Numbered from the stretch's first letter, positions 36,878-49,000 are shown. The stretch is DNA of 64,000 nucleotides from Actinacidiphila cocklensis (GCF_907177275.1 NZ_CAJSLV010000048.1:207476-271475), one strand, 5' to 3'. Notes: generated from the letters alone by a model not told the origin. Numbers and translations: made by a program.

Positions 36878-37519
36878 CTACTCGAAGCTGGGGCCCGCGG
36901 TCCGGGTGCGCTTGATCTCGTAGAAGCCCGGGATGGACGCGACCATGATCGTGCCGTCCCACAGCTTGGCGGCGTCGTCGCCCCGCGGCGTGGGGGTGAC
37001 GACCGGGCCGAAGAAGGCGATCTGCTCGCCGTCGGCGCCGGGAACCGCGATCACCGGGGTGCCGACCTCCTGGCCGACCTTGTCGATGCCCTCCTTGTGG
37101 GAGGCGCGCAGTTCGGTGTCGTACGTGTCGCGGTCGGCGTAGTCGGCCAGCTCGGCGGGCAGCCCCACCGCTTCGAGCGCGGCGACGATGGTCTCCCGGT
37201 CCCTGGGCAGCGCCTGGTTGTGGAAGCGGGTGCCGAGCGCCTCGTAGAGCGGGCCGACGACCTCGTCGCCGTGCTCCTGCTGGGCGGCGATCACCACGCG
37301 GACCGGCCCCCACGCGTCGCGCAGGGCGCTCGCGTAGTTCTCCGGGAGGGTGTCGAGCTTGTCCTCGTTGAGGACCGCCAGGCTCATCACGTGCCAGCGC
37401 ACCTGGATCGGGCGGAGCTTCTCGACCTCAAGAATCCAGCGGGACGTCATCCATGCCCACGGGCACAGCGGGTCGAACCAGAAGTCTGCCGGCGTCTTGG
37501 TGGTGTCGGTCGCGGTCAC
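36878..37519 (-). CDS. Mycothiol-dependent nitroreductase Rv2466c-like (DsbA-fold) protein
   Basis: A 213-residue thioredoxin-superfamily protein that follows the recalled M. tuberculosis Rv2466c sequence closely: PADFWFDPLCPWAWMTSRWI, VRWHVMSLAVLNED, GPVRVVIAAQQEHGDEVVGP, GTPVIAVPG and IPGFYEIKRTRTAGPSFE. Rv2466c has a CPWC site at 19-22; here the site is Cys19-Pro-Trp-Ala22, so the second Cys is missing and a monothiol mechanism is implied. The family reduces substrates using mycothiol, fitting an actinomycete. The start is GTG at 37519 with GAGGAG 6 bases upstream. Confidence 0.9.
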   Translation of the reverse strand: MTATDTTKTPADFWFDPLCPWAWMTSRWILEVEKLRPIQVRWHVMSLAVLNEDKLDTLPENYASALRDAWGPVRVVIAAQQEHGDEVVGPLYEALGTRFHNQALPRDRETIVAALEAVGLPAELADYADRDTYDTELRASHKEGIDKVGQEVGTPVIAVPGADGEQIAFFGPVVTPTPRGDDAAKLWDGTIMVASIPGFYEIKRTRTAGPSFE

Positions 37520-37747
37520 TGCGTACTCCTCGTGCGGAATGGATAAGGGGGCGGCGTCCGGGGTGGCCGGGCGCGACCGGGTGGGACTGGGCATGTCGCT
37601 CCTCCAACCGACAACGTGCCGGGAGCGCGGCGGCATTCCCGCCCGCGCCGCCCCGTACGCGCTGGTCGGCTCCACTGTCCTACCACCGTGGAAGGATGCG
37701 AGGCGTTACCTGTCCGTATCCGGTGGTCATAGACGAAGGAGCCGCCC

Positions 37748-40375
<2,628 letters not shown>

Positions 40376-40543
40376 TCCTGGCGCGGGGCCGTCCTGCCTG
40401 GTGGGGCGGCCCCCGTCACCCGAACAGGTGAAAGACGCCGATCGGCATCCGAACATCTGGACTTTAGCCCGGCCTTGTCCCGTTTTGTCGACGAGCGCGT
40501 AACAGCGGTTAGTGACCGCCCGGGCAGCGGGAACGACGTCGCC

Positions 40544-41695
40544 ATGAACGCGAACTCCCGCACCCACCGCGCCCTGGACCGCCGACTGCCCGCGCAGCAA
40601 CGGGTCCTGACGCTTCATCAGCTACGCGACCACGGCCTCTCTCCGGCCCTGGTCGCCGCCCGCTGCCGCCCCGGCGGCCCCTGGCGGCAGCTGCTCCCCC
40701 AGGTGTACCTGCTGCACTCGGGTCAGCCGACCAGCCACGAGCGGCTGCAGGCCGCCCTCCTCTACGCCGGCCCCGGCCCGCACGCGCACGGGCCGCGCAG
40801 CGGCGGCCGGGAGGCCATGGTGACGGGCCTGGCCGCGCTCGCCCTGCACCGCTTCCTGTGCGTGCCGCCGCTTCCCGGGCTGCCGCGGATCGACGTCCTG
40901 GTGCCGCACCGGCGCAGGCTGCGGGACGCCGGAGAGGTGTCCGTCCACCGCACCCGCACCCTGCCGCGCCCGCAGGAGGTGACGGGCCTGCCCTGCGCCC
41001 CCGTGCCGCGCGCCCTGGCCGACGCCGTTGCGGGCCTGGACGACACCGAGACCGTACGGCGGCTGCTGACCGAGGCGGTACGCGGCGGGCACTGCGACGC
41101 CGGGGCCGTCCTGCACGAGTTGGCAGCCGCGGGGCTGCTGGAGCGCCCGCAGGTCGCCGCGGCGGTCGGGGCCTTGCGGACCGCCGACCGCACCATGGCC
41201 GAGCAGCGGCTCTACGCGATGGTGCGCGGCCAGCAACTGCCCGACCCGGTCTGGAACGTGGAGCTGCGGCTGCCCAGCGGGCCGCCGCTGGGCGCGGTGG
41301 ACGCCTACTGGCCCGAGCACGCGGTGGCCCTGGCGATCGACCCGCGCCCCGGCCTGCCGCCGGGCGGCGCGGACCCGTACGCGACGCGGGAGTCCGCGGC
41401 GATGGACGGCGGCCCGGAAGCGGACGACGTCTACGCCGATCCGTTCGGCGACGCCTTCTACGCCGGGGAGCGCGACGAAACCCCCCTGCCGGGTGCGGAC
41501 TTCGGCGACGCGGAGATCTGGTCGCGCTGCGTGCAGCAGCGCGAGCGGCTGGAGGCGCTGGGCATCACGCTGCTGCACGTCACCGCGGCCAAGCTGCGCG
41601 ACGCCGTGGAACAGCAGGCCGCCGTGGTGCGCACCGCGCTGGTGGCCACGGCGGACCAACTGCCCGCCGCCTATGTCGTGGTGACACCCCGCTGA
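40544..41695 (+). CDS. AbiEi-like / Vsr-fold (DUF559-like) protein, uncertain
   Basis: A 383-residue protein from the ATG at 40544; an open frame extends to 40475. The N-terminal third, RVLTLHQLRDHGLSPALVAA, PGGPWRQLLPQVYLLHSG and later VTGLAALALHRF, has the winged-helix layout of AbiEi-type antitoxin or regulator domains. The C-terminal third, AEQRLYAMVRGQQLPDPVWN, AVDAYWPEHAVALAID and QQRERLEALGITLLHVTAAK, follows the order of the Vsr/DUF559 nuclease fold, with Asp in VDAYW and AID. Between them lies an acidic linker unlike the usual DUF559 proteins. No toxin gene is adjacent. It may be a solitary regulator or nuclease; function not established. Confidence 0.6.
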   Translation: MNANSRTHRALDRRLPAQQRVLTLHQLRDHGLSPALVAARCRPGGPWRQLLPQVYLLHSGQPTSHERLQAALLYAGPGPHAHGPRSGGREAMVTGLAALALHRFLCVPPLPGLPRIDVLVPHRRRLRDAGEVSVHRTRTLPRPQEVTGLPCAPVPRALADAVAGLDDTETVRRLLTEAVRGGHCDAGAVLHELAAAGLLERPQVAAAVGALRTADRTMAEQRLYAMVRGQQLPDPVWNVELRLPSGPPLGAVDAYWPEHAVALAIDPRPGLPPGGADPYATRESAAMDGGPEADDVYADPFGDAFYAGERDETPLPGADFGDAEIWSRCVQQRERLEALGITLLHVTAAKLRDAVEQQAAVVRTALVATADQLPAAYVVVTPR

Positions 41696-41869
41696 GCCCG
41701 CCTCACGGCTCTTGGACGGTTTTGCGGCGGTACGACACTGGCGGAAACACGTCACGCAAGACCCAACGGAAGGTCAACGCACCACAAAGAGCGGCTTTCC
41801 CCGGCAAGGTGACGAGGCGTACGGTTCCGTTTTCCGCACACCCATCCGATGGTCCGAACAGGGATGCCC

Positions 41870-44800
41870 ATGCCACTCGATCACATACCAGGCAAGAGAC
41901 GCGCGGCCCGGCTCGCGCTCGCCGCGGGCCTGGTGGCCGCGCTGACGGCCGCCGGCCCCGCGCTGGCGGTCGCCGACCCCGCCCCCTCCTCCCCCGCCAC
42001 CGGCTCGGACGCCCCCGGCGAGCCCGGCAAGGACGCGGCGGACAAGCTCGGCTCCGCCGACGCCACCCTGCTGGCCAAGGCCAAGGCGGACGGCGACAAG
42101 AACGTCACCTTCATGATCGCCGGCAAGCCCGGCAGCACCGCGGAGATCAGCTCCCGGCTGCACGCCCAGGGCGCCAGCGTCGGCCGGACGTACGACCAGC
42201 TCGGCTACGTCCGCGCCACCGTGCCCACCGCCAAGGCCGACGCGGCGATCGGCGCGGCGCAGAAGCTGCCCTCGGTGCTGGCCATCGACCTCCGGCAGGA
42301 GGTGAAGCTCGACGACCCGACGCCGGCCGCCGACACCACCGCCGCGGCGTCCCGCCACCCGGGCAAGCCCGCCACCACCTACCCGGGTCCCGACAGGAAC
42401 ACCCCCGCCAAGAACCCGTACCAGCCCGCCTTCGAGACCGGCGCGGTGGACTTCGTCAAGGACCACCCCACCGCCGACGGGCGCGGCATCACCATCGGCA
42501 TCCTGGACTCCGGCGTCGACGTCGGCCACCCGGCGCTGCAGAAGACCACCACGGGCGAGCGGAAGATCGTCGACTGGGTCACCTCGACCGACCCGATACT
42601 CGACGGCGACGCCACCTGGCGGCCCATGGTCACCGCGGTCTCCGGGCCGTCCTTCACCGCGGCGGAGCGCACCTGGACCGCGCCCGCCGGCAGCTACTTC
42701 TTCAGCACCTTCGCCGAGGCCGCCACCAAGGGCGGCGACATGCTGGGCGACCTCAACCGCGACGGCGACACCACCGACGTCTGGGGCGTGCTCTACGACC
42801 CGGCGGCCGGCACCGTCCGGGTGGACCTGGACAACAACGGCGACTTCGGCGACAACGCCGCCATGAAGCCGTACAAGGACGGCTTCCAGATCGGCCACTT
42901 CGGCACCGACGACCCGGCCACGGCGATCTCCGAGTCGATCCCGTTCACCATCGAGATCCGCAAGGGCGTCCCGATGGACCCCTACGGCGGCCCCTGGGTC
43001 GGCAAGACGGCCGACTTCGTCAACATCGGCCTCGTGCAGTCCGAGCACGGCACGCACGTCGCCGGCATCACCTCCGCCAACGGGCTCTTCGGCGGCAGGA
43101 TGAACGGCGCCGCGCCCGGCGCGAAGATCGTCTCCTCCCGGGCCTGCACCTGGACCGGCGGCTGCACCAACATCGCGCTCACCGAGGGCATGACCGACCT
43201 GGTGGTCAACCACCACGTCGACGTCGTCAACATGTCCATCGGCGGCCTCGGCGCGCTCAACGACGGCGCCAGCGCCCGCGACCTGCTCTACCAGCAGCTG
43301 ATCGACACCTACGGGGTGCAGCTGGTGATCTCCGCGGGCAACGACGGCCCCGGCGTCAACACCATCAGCGACCCGGGCCTGGCCGACCACGTCCTCAGCG
43401 TCGGCGCGTCCATCTCCCGGGAGACCTGGGCGGCCAACTACGGCTCGCAGACCACCGTGCCGTACTCGCTGCTGCCCTTCTCCGCCCGCGGCCCGCGCGA
43501 GGACGGCGGCCTCGCCCCCGTCATCACCGCGCCCGGCGCCGCCATCAACTCGGTGCCGACCTGGGAGCCGGGTGCGCCCGTCGCCGACGCCGGCTACGAC
43601 CTGCCGCCCGGCTACGCCATGCTGCAGGGCACCTCGATGGCCTCACCGCAGGCCACCGGAGCCGCGGCACTGCTGCTGTCCGCCGCCAAGGGCCAGCATC
43701 TGGCGGTCACCCCCGCGCAGCTGCGCACCGCGCTGATCAGCACCGCCACGAACATCCCCGGCTTCCAGACCGTCGACCAGGGCGCGGGACTCGTCGCCGT
43801 CGGCCCCGCCTGGAACCTGCTGCGGCAAGGCGGCACCACCGACACGTACACCGTCAAGGCGCCGGTCGACACCGCCCTGTCGAGCTACCTGCGGACCCCC
43901 GGCTACGGCACCGGCGTCTACGACCGTGAGGGCGGCCTGGCGGCCGGTCAGCAGCGGACGTACAACGTCACCGTCACCCGCACCAGCGGCCCGGCCTACG
44001 CGCAGCTGCACACCCTGAGCTGGGCGGGCAACGACGGCACCTTCTCCGTCGGCAGCCCCCTCGTGGTGCTGCCGCTGGACAAGCCGGTCACCGTGAAGGT
44101 CACCGCCAAACCGCGATCCGCCGGTGTGCACAGCGCGCTGCTGAACGTCGACGACCCGCTCACCCGCGGCACCGACACGCAGGTCGCGGCCGCCGTCGTC
44201 GTCTCCACGCCGATCGCGGGCCCGTCCTACACCCTGACCCGCTCCGGGACGATCCAGCGGGACAGCACCCGCTCGTACTTCCTCACCGTCCCGGCCGGCG
44301 CGACCTCGCTCGAAGTCGCCATGGGCGGCCTCAAGCCGGGCAGCCAGACCCGCTTCATCTCCATCCACCCCTACGGTGTGCCGCTGGACTCCACGCAGAC
44401 GCCCGACTGCTACCCCAACTACAACAACCCCGCCAACACCTGCCGGCCCGACCTGCGGTCCTACGCCGACCCGCTGCCGGGCGTGTGGGAGATCGAGGTC
44501 GAGGCCCGGCGCACCTCGCCGCAGCTCGACAACCCGTACGTGCTGACCGTCTCGGTCCTGGGCGCGTCCTTCGACCCGGCCGTGCAGACCGTACCCGAGG
44601 CCAAGGTGGGCACGCCGGCGCCGGTGAGCTGGACCGTCAGCAACGGCTTCGCGCCGATCAGCGGGGGCTCGCTGAGCGGCGGGCCGCTCGGCTCGGCGCT
44701 CACCGCGACGCCGACCATCGCCCAGGGCGGCTCACGGACGACCTCGCTGACGCTCGGTTCCGGGGTCTCCCGGCTGGACGTCTCGATCGGGTCGCCCTCC

Positions 44801-45190
44801 GACCAGCAGGCCGACCTCGACCTCTACGTCTACCTCGACGGCGTGCTGATCGCGCAGTCCGCCGACGGTGACGCGGAGGAGGCGGTCAGCCTCGCCGACC
44901 CGGCGCCGGGCACGTACACCTTCGAGGTGGACGGGTACTCGGTGCCGTCCGGCTCGACGACCTACTCCTACGAGGACGTCTACTACTCGGCCGCCCTCGG
45001 CCAGGTCACGGTCGACACGTCGGCCCCGGTCAACCTGCCGCACGGTGCGTCGGCGACCGTCTCGGCGTCCGTCCTGGCCTCGGCGGCGGCCCCCGCGGGC
45101 CGCCAGCTCTTCGGCCAGGTCCAGCTCCTGGACGCGGGCGGTACGCCTGCCGGCACGGGCAGTGTGATCATCACCTCCACGACGCCCTAG
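41870..45190 (+). CDS. Secreted subtilisin-like serine protease (S8)
   Basis: A 1106-residue protein with a signal peptide (RRAARLALAAGLVAALTAAG, cleavage near ALAVA) and an inhibitor-like propeptide (about 50-140). The S8 catalytic domain has Asp213 in GILDSGVDVGHPAL, His393 in SEHGTHVAGITSAN and Ser589 in LQGTSMASPQATGA, with the oxyanion Asn in VISAGNDGPG. The 180-residue gap between Asp and His suggests the TPP-II-like/large subtilase branch. The 450-residue C-terminal part is beta-rich with two PPC-like segments (SGTIQRDSTRSYFLTVPAGA and DVSIGSPSDQQADLDLYVYL), likely for binding or stability. Start choice: ATG at 41870 with CAGGG upstream; 41864 and 41849 are in frame. Confidence 0.93.
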   Translation: MPLDHIPGKRRAARLALAAGLVAALTAAGPALAVADPAPSSPATGSDAPGEPGKDAADKLGSADATLLAKAKADGDKNVTFMIAGKPGSTAEISSRLHAQGASVGRTYDQLGYVRATVPTAKADAAIGAAQKLPSVLAIDLRQEVKLDDPTPAADTTAAASRHPGKPATTYPGPDRNTPAKNPYQPAFETGAVDFVKDHPTADGRGITIGILDSGVDVGHPALQKTTTGERKIVDWVTSTDPILDGDATWRPMVTAVSGPSFTAAERTWTAPAGSYFFSTFAEAATKGGDMLGDLNRDGDTTDVWGVLYDPAAGTVRVDLDNNGDFGDNAAMKPYKDGFQIGHFGTDDPATAISESIPFTIEIRKGVPMDPYGGPWVGKTADFVNIGLVQSEHGTHVAGITSANGLFGGRMNGAAPGAKIVSSRACTWTGGCTNIALTEGMTDLVVNHHVDVVNMSIGGLGALNDGASARDLLYQQLIDTYGVQLVISAGNDGPGVNTISDPGLADHVLSVGASISRETWAANYGSQTTVPYSLLPFSARGPREDGGLAPVITAPGAAINSVPTWEPGAPVADAGYDLPPGYAMLQGTSMASPQATGAAALLLSAAKGQHLAVTPAQLRTALISTATNIPGFQTVDQGAGLVAVGPAWNLLRQGGTTDTYTVKAPVDTALSSYLRTPGYGTGVYDREGGLAAGQQRTYNVTVTRTSGPAYAQLHTLSWAGNDGTFSVGSPLVVLPLDKPVTVKVTAKPRSAGVHSALLNVDDPLTRGTDTQVAAAVVVSTPIAGPSYTLTRSGTIQRDSTRSYFLTVPAGATSLEVAMGGLKPGSQTRFISIHPYGVPLDSTQTPDCYPNYNNPANTCRPDLRSYADPLPGVWEIEVEARRTSPQLDNPYVLTVSVLGASFDPAVQTVPEAKVGTPAPVSWTVSNGFAPISGGSLSGGPLGSALTATPTIAQGGSRTTSLTLGSGVSRLDVSIGSPSDQQADLDLYVYLDGVLIAQSADGDAEEAVSLADPAPGTYTFEVDGYSVPSGSTTYSYEDVYYSAALGQVTVDTSAPVNLPHGASATVSASVLASAAAPAGRQLFGQVQLLDAGGTPAGTGSVIITSTTP

Positions 45191-45281
45191 CCGGGGTGGC
45201 TTGCGCGGGGTACGGGCCTTCCGCTCGTACCCCGCGCCCCCCGGGGGTGCCACGTGCCGTGGCGTTGCTTTCTCCCCCGCC

Positions 45282-45330
45282 GTCGTGGCTTGTCGCGCAG
45301 TTCTCCGCGCCCCTGGGGGATTGCCCCTTG
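45282..45330 (+). repeat. Dispersed intergenic repeat
   Basis: GTCGTGGCTTGTCGCGCAG followed by TTCTCCGCGCCCCTG. The surrounding 60 bases, including ATTGCCCCTTG and GGGCTCGCA, recur almost unchanged at 51517-51576, 6 kb away. Confidence 0.75.
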
Positions 45331-45359
45331 CGGCGGGCTCGCACCCTTTCCCACCGATC

Positions 45360-45410
45360 GGGCTGAGCGCGCAGCTCCCCGCGCCCCTGGTGGCGTGCCC
45401 TCTGCGCGGA
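45360..45410 (+). repeat. Dispersed intergenic repeat, second copy at this locus
   Basis: GGGCTGAGCGCGCAGCTCCC then CGCGCCCCTGGTGGCGTGCCCTCTGCG. The TGCCCTCTGCG tail is shared with copies near 8503 and 51481. Confidence 0.7.
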
Positions 45411-45542
45411 GGGTGACCGCTTGTCAGGAGGCGCTGGGGGTACCCCCAGGCGAAGCCCCGGGGGCGGAACTGCGCGCCCCAGCACACCACCGGGGGAAGG
45501 TCCCGGGACCCGGGAGAGGGGCGGCCAGGGTGGGGTACCCCC

Positions 45543-48035
45543 TTACGGTGCGCGGTGCAGGATCGTCCGGGCCGGGAGGGCCGTGGACGCGAGGGTCAGG
45601 GCGACAGCGCCGGCCGCGAGGCCGATCGCGGTGGAGGCGGGGACGTAAGGGGACGCCCCGGTGAGGCCGCGGGCGATCGGGACGAGCGTGATCCACGCGA
45701 TGACCGCCCCGATACCCAGGCCGGCCACGGCCACGAGCACCGCCTCCAGCCGCAGCATCCGCAAGACCTGCCGCCGGGTCGTCCCGGCGAGCCGCAGCAG
45801 CGCGACCTCGCGCCGCCGGTCGAACACCGTCATGACCAGCGTGTTGGCCGCGGCGACCGCCGCGAACCCGCCGAGGACCGCGGCCATCACCCGGTTGGCC
45901 CAGGCGTTGAGTTCGAGGTCGCGGTCGGCCTGCGCGCGGTAGCCGGCCCGGTCGGTGACCCGGAGGCCGGGCACGTCGAGCCGGCCGAGGTCCCGCCGTA
46001 CCGCACCCGCGTCGGCCCCCGGCCCGTCGTGCACGAGCACCTCCGTGTCGAAGGCGCTCGCCGCGTGCGGTGCGACCGCGGCCCGCGGCAGCAGCAGCGA
46101 CCCGAGGCCCAGCCCGCGGCTGTACGTGGCGACGACGGTCGGCCGCAGCGTCGTACCGTCGCCGAGCCACAGCGAGATGCGGTCGCCGACCTGGACCTTG
46201 GCCGTCGCGGCGAGCAGCGTGTCGACCGCGACCGTGCGCCCGTCGCCGGTGAGGTCGGCGAGCGAACCGGTGCGTACGCCGAGCGCGAGGACGCCGGGCA
46301 GCCGGGCGGGGTCGCCGTCGACGCCGAGCACGCTCGTGGAGTTGAGCGAACCGCTCGCCCGGTAGAGGGCGCCGCTGCGCAGCACGCCCACCGCGCCGGC
46401 CACGCCCTTGACCTGCGCGGCCCGCGCCGCGGTGCCGGCCGGCAGCCCGCCCGCGCCGGAGCCGACCACCTGGTCGGCGACGACACCGTCCCTGATCTGC
46501 CGGGACGCCTCGTGCTGGATCGAGCTCTGCATGCACAGCAGCGTCCCGGCGAAGGCGGTGACCAGCACGATGGGGGTGATCGCGGAGGCGAGCCTGCGCG
46601 CGTTGGCACGGGTGTTGGCCGCGGCCAGCACGCTGGCGGCGCCGCCGGCCCGCAGCGGCAGCCCGAGCACGGCGGAGGCGAGCCAGGCGACGACCGGGCC
46701 GAGGAAGGCGACGCCGAGCATGAAGCTGAAGACGACGCCGAGCGCGATCGAGGCGGCGTCGTCGCCCGTGGTGTGCGCGGCGACCGCGGCCAGCACGACC
46801 CCGCCCGCGACAGCCGCCAGGCCGAGCACCGTACGGACCACGCCGGGCCTGCGCCGCTCCACCGCGGCCTCGCCGAGCGCCTCGCTGGGCCGGGCCTTCG
46901 ACGGCCGCCTGGCCGCCAGCAGGCCCGCGCTCAGCGCGGCCAGCAGCCCGGCGCCGACCGCGGCGACCATCGGGATCCAGCCCACCGCCAGGGTCACCCC
47001 GTGCGGCACCGCGTCCCTGTCCACGAGTTGGCCGAGCCACCAGCAGGCCAGCGCGAGGCCGGGCAGGATGCCGGCCAGCCCGGCGAGCGGGGCGACGAGC
47101 AGCGCCTCGGTCGCGACGGTGCGGCGGATCTGCCGCGGGGTCGCGCCGATGGCGCGCAGCAGGGCGATCTCCCGGCGGCGCTGGCCGACGGCGAGCGCGA
47201 CGGTGCCCATCACCACGAAGACCGCGGTGGCGGCGGCGATGCCGCCGAAGGAGGCGCCGATGGCGGTGAGCATCTCCTTGGCTCCGGCGAGCTGCGGCTG
47301 CTCGGCGGCGCCGCGTCCGTTCCCCGTGCGGACCTGGGCGGCGCCGCCGACGGCGTGCCTGGCCTGGTTCGCGGCCTCCGCGGTGGCGACGCCCGGGCGG
47401 GGCAGGACGGCGACGGCGTCGGCGAGCCCGGGGTGTCCTGACAGCCGGGGCGCGGCGGACTCGGCGAAGTACGCGGTCGCGGAACGGCCCGGCGCGGTCA
47501 GCCCCGCCACCCGGTAGGCGGCGGTTCCGCCGGGCGCGGTCAGGGTGACGGTACGTCCGACGCCGGTGTGCGCGGCCCGCGCGGTGCCGGGGTCGAGGAC
47601 GACCTCGCCGCTGCCGGGCGCGTGGCCCTGTACGGCGGCGGCGCCCTCGACGAGGCGCGCGTCCCAGTTGCGCCCGGTCAGCGCGGGCAGCCCGGCGCCC
47701 TGAACGGGGAAGGCGACGTCGGGTACGGCGGCGGCGACGCCCGGCTCCGCGGCGATCCGGGTGGCGAGGGCGGCGGGCAGCCGCGGGGTGTCGGTGAGCG
47801 GCTCCGCCTCGGTGTCGCGGTCCCCGCCGTGCCCGACGGTGATCCGCGCGTCGGGGTCGGGGGCCACGACGACCGGCACATGGGCGTACCGCACCGGCGC
47901 GACATGGGCGGTCAGCCCGGTCTGCAGCAGGGTGCCGCAGGCCGTGACGACCGCGGCGGCGAAGAGCAGCGCCACGAACGTCCCGACGAAGGACGCGGGG
48001 CGGAAGCGTACGGACGCACGAGCCAGCCCGTTCAC
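45543..48035 (-). CDS. FtsX-type ABC transporter permease
   Basis: An 830-residue protein with a MacB-like periplasmic-type domain (about 45-250) after the first span, then two FtsX domains. The first (about 265-390) starts IGASFGGIAAATAVFVVMGT and includes RRREIALLRAIGATPRQIRR. The second (about 710-825) has WANRVMAAVLGGFAAVAAAN and RRREVALLRLAGTTRRQVLR. In total about ten spans. Together with the ATPase gene 85 bp upstream it forms an exporter or lipoprotein/peptide-release system (MacB/LolCDE class). Substrate unknown. Confidence 0.9.
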   Translation of the reverse strand: MNGLARASVRFRPASFVGTFVALLFAAAVVTACGTLLQTGLTAHVAPVRYAHVPVVVAPDPDARITVGHGGDRDTEAEPLTDTPRLPAALATRIAAEPGVAAAVPDVAFPVQGAGLPALTGRNWDARLVEGAAAVQGHAPGSGEVVLDPGTARAAHTGVGRTVTLTAPGGTAAYRVAGLTAPGRSATAYFAESAAPRLSGHPGLADAVAVLPRPGVATAEAANQARHAVGGAAQVRTGNGRGAAEQPQLAGAKEMLTAIGASFGGIAAATAVFVVMGTVALAVGQRRREIALLRAIGATPRQIRRTVATEALLVAPLAGLAGILPGLALACWWLGQLVDRDAVPHGVTLAVGWIPMVAAVGAGLLAALSAGLLAARRPSKARPSEALGEAAVERRRPGVVRTVLGLAAVAGGVVLAAVAAHTTGDDAASIALGVVFSFMLGVAFLGPVVAWLASAVLGLPLRAGGAASVLAAANTRANARRLASAITPIVLVTAFAGTLLCMQSSIQHEASRQIRDGVVADQVVGSGAGGLPAGTAARAAQVKGVAGAVGVLRSGALYRASGSLNSTSVLGVDGDPARLPGVLALGVRTGSLADLTGDGRTVAVDTLLAATAKVQVGDRISLWLGDGTTLRPTVVATYSRGLGLGSLLLPRAAVAPHAASAFDTEVLVHDGPGADAGAVRRDLGRLDVPGLRVTDRAGYRAQADRDLELNAWANRVMAAVLGGFAAVAAANTLVMTVFDRRREVALLRLAGTTRRQVLRMLRLEAVLVAVAGLGIGAVIAWITLVPIARGLTGASPYVPASTAIGLAAGAVALTLASTALPARTILHRAP

Positions 48036-48120
48036 AGGAAGACCCCTCCCGGGGTGGCAGGCGCCATCGGCGCGGCGGCGGGGGAACGCGGTGCGGGGGC
48101 CGCCGGCGCGGCCGTCGCGG

Positions 48121-48894
48121 TCATGCCGCCGCTCCCAGGGACGGGCCGGCCTGCGGGCGCTCGGTCAGGGCGACCATGCGGTCGGCGACGGCGGTCGGGG
48201 TCGGGGCGTGCAGTTCGCCGGCCAGCAGGCCGTCGGCGAGGAAGAGGACCCGGTCGGCGCGGGAGGCGGCGACCGGGTCGTGCGTCACCATCACCACGGT
48301 GGCGCCCATCGTGTCGACCGCCCGCCGCAGCAGGTCCAGGATGTCGCGGGCGGTGCCGGTGTCCAGCGCGCCGGTCGGCTCGTCGGCGAAGACCACCTCG
48401 GGCCGGCTGATCAGCGCCCGCGCGATGGCGACGCGCTGCTGCTGCCCGCCCGACAGCTGCCCGGGCCGGCGCCGCCCGTGGCCTTCGAGGCCCACCTCGG
48501 CCAGCAGCGCCTGCGCCCGGCGGCGGTCCGGGCGTACTCCGGCCAGCCGCAGCGGCAGCAGCACGTTCTGCTGCACCGTCAGCGAGGGCAGCAGGTTGAA
48601 GGACTGGAAGACGAAGCCGATACGGCTGCGCCGCAGCTTGGTCAGCCGGTTCTCGTTCAGACCGGTGATCGGCTCGCCGCCGAGCAGCACCTCGCCGCCG
48701 GTCGGCCGGTCGAGACCCGCCGCGCACTGCAGGAACGTGCTCTTGCCCGAGCCCGAAGGCCCCATCACCGCGGTGAAGCTGCCGCGCGGCAGCGCGAGGT
48801 CGATCCCGCGCAGCGCGCGCACCGCCGCGTCGCCGCGGCCGTAGGTGCGGGTCAGGGAGCGGAGTTCCACAGCGGAGGTGCCGTTCGTAGCCAT
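48121..48894 (-). CDS. ABC transporter ATP-binding protein (LolD/MacB type)
   Basis: A 257-residue ATPase. Walker A is TAVMGPSGSGKSTFLQCAAG, the Q-loop is GFVFQSFNLLPSLTVQQNVL, the signature is GQLSGGQQQRVAIARALI, Walker B is PEVVFADEPTGALD and the switch His is in VVMVTHDPVAASRADRV. This is the LolD/MacB subgroup that partners FtsX permeases. The ATG at 48894 (MATNGTSAVELRSLTRTYG) is chosen; the open frame upstream to 49305 lacks support. The permease gene follows after 85 bp. The gap to the divergent malQ has a 15-bp dyad (48986-49000). Confidence 0.93.
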   Translation of the reverse strand: MATNGTSAVELRSLTRTYGRGDAAVRALRGIDLALPRGSFTAVMGPSGSGKSTFLQCAAGLDRPTGGEVLLGGEPITGLNENRLTKLRRSRIGFVFQSFNLLPSLTVQQNVLLPLRLAGVRPDRRRAQALLAEVGLEGHGRRRPGQLSGGQQQRVAIARALISRPEVVFADEPTGALDTGTARDILDLLRRAVDTMGATVVMVTHDPVAASRADRVLFLADGLLAGELHAPTPTAVADRMVALTERPQAGPSLGAAA

Positions 48895-48985
48895 GTTCAC
48901 GACGCTACGGAGTGCCGACCGGGTGAACCATGGCGTCTGCCGCCCTCTCAGGGGTGGGGACAACCCCACCGTCACCGAACGCGCC

Positions 48986-49000
48986 GGGTGTGGCACACCC
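48986..49000. promoter_or_regulatory. Dyad between ABC ATPase and malQ
   Basis: GGGTGTGGCACACCC has perfect 7-bp arms around a 1-base centre, 57 bases upstream of malQ in the divergent gap. It could be an operator for either gene; no regulator is adjacent. Confidence 0.35.

Larger units (their letters stand above)
45191..45542. other. 352-base intergenic stretch with dispersed repeats, no gene
   Basis: Between the protease stop and the ABC permease stop. It holds two copies of the GCGCAG..CCCCGCGCCCCTG repeat (45282-45330, 45360-45410) and the palindrome CTGGGGGTACCCCCAG (45434-45449). It contains no credible gene. Confidence 0.6.

Noticed and set aside
41695-41870. Biosynthetic or defence gene in the gap before the protease
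   Set aside because: The gap is under 180 bases, with no open frame showing support; it probably holds only the protease promoter.
40858-43929. 1023-codon plus frame overlapping the AbiEi-like and protease genes
   Set aside because: Arg/Pro/Ala-rich out-of-frame shadow; the protease frame carries a signal peptide and a complete catalytic triad.
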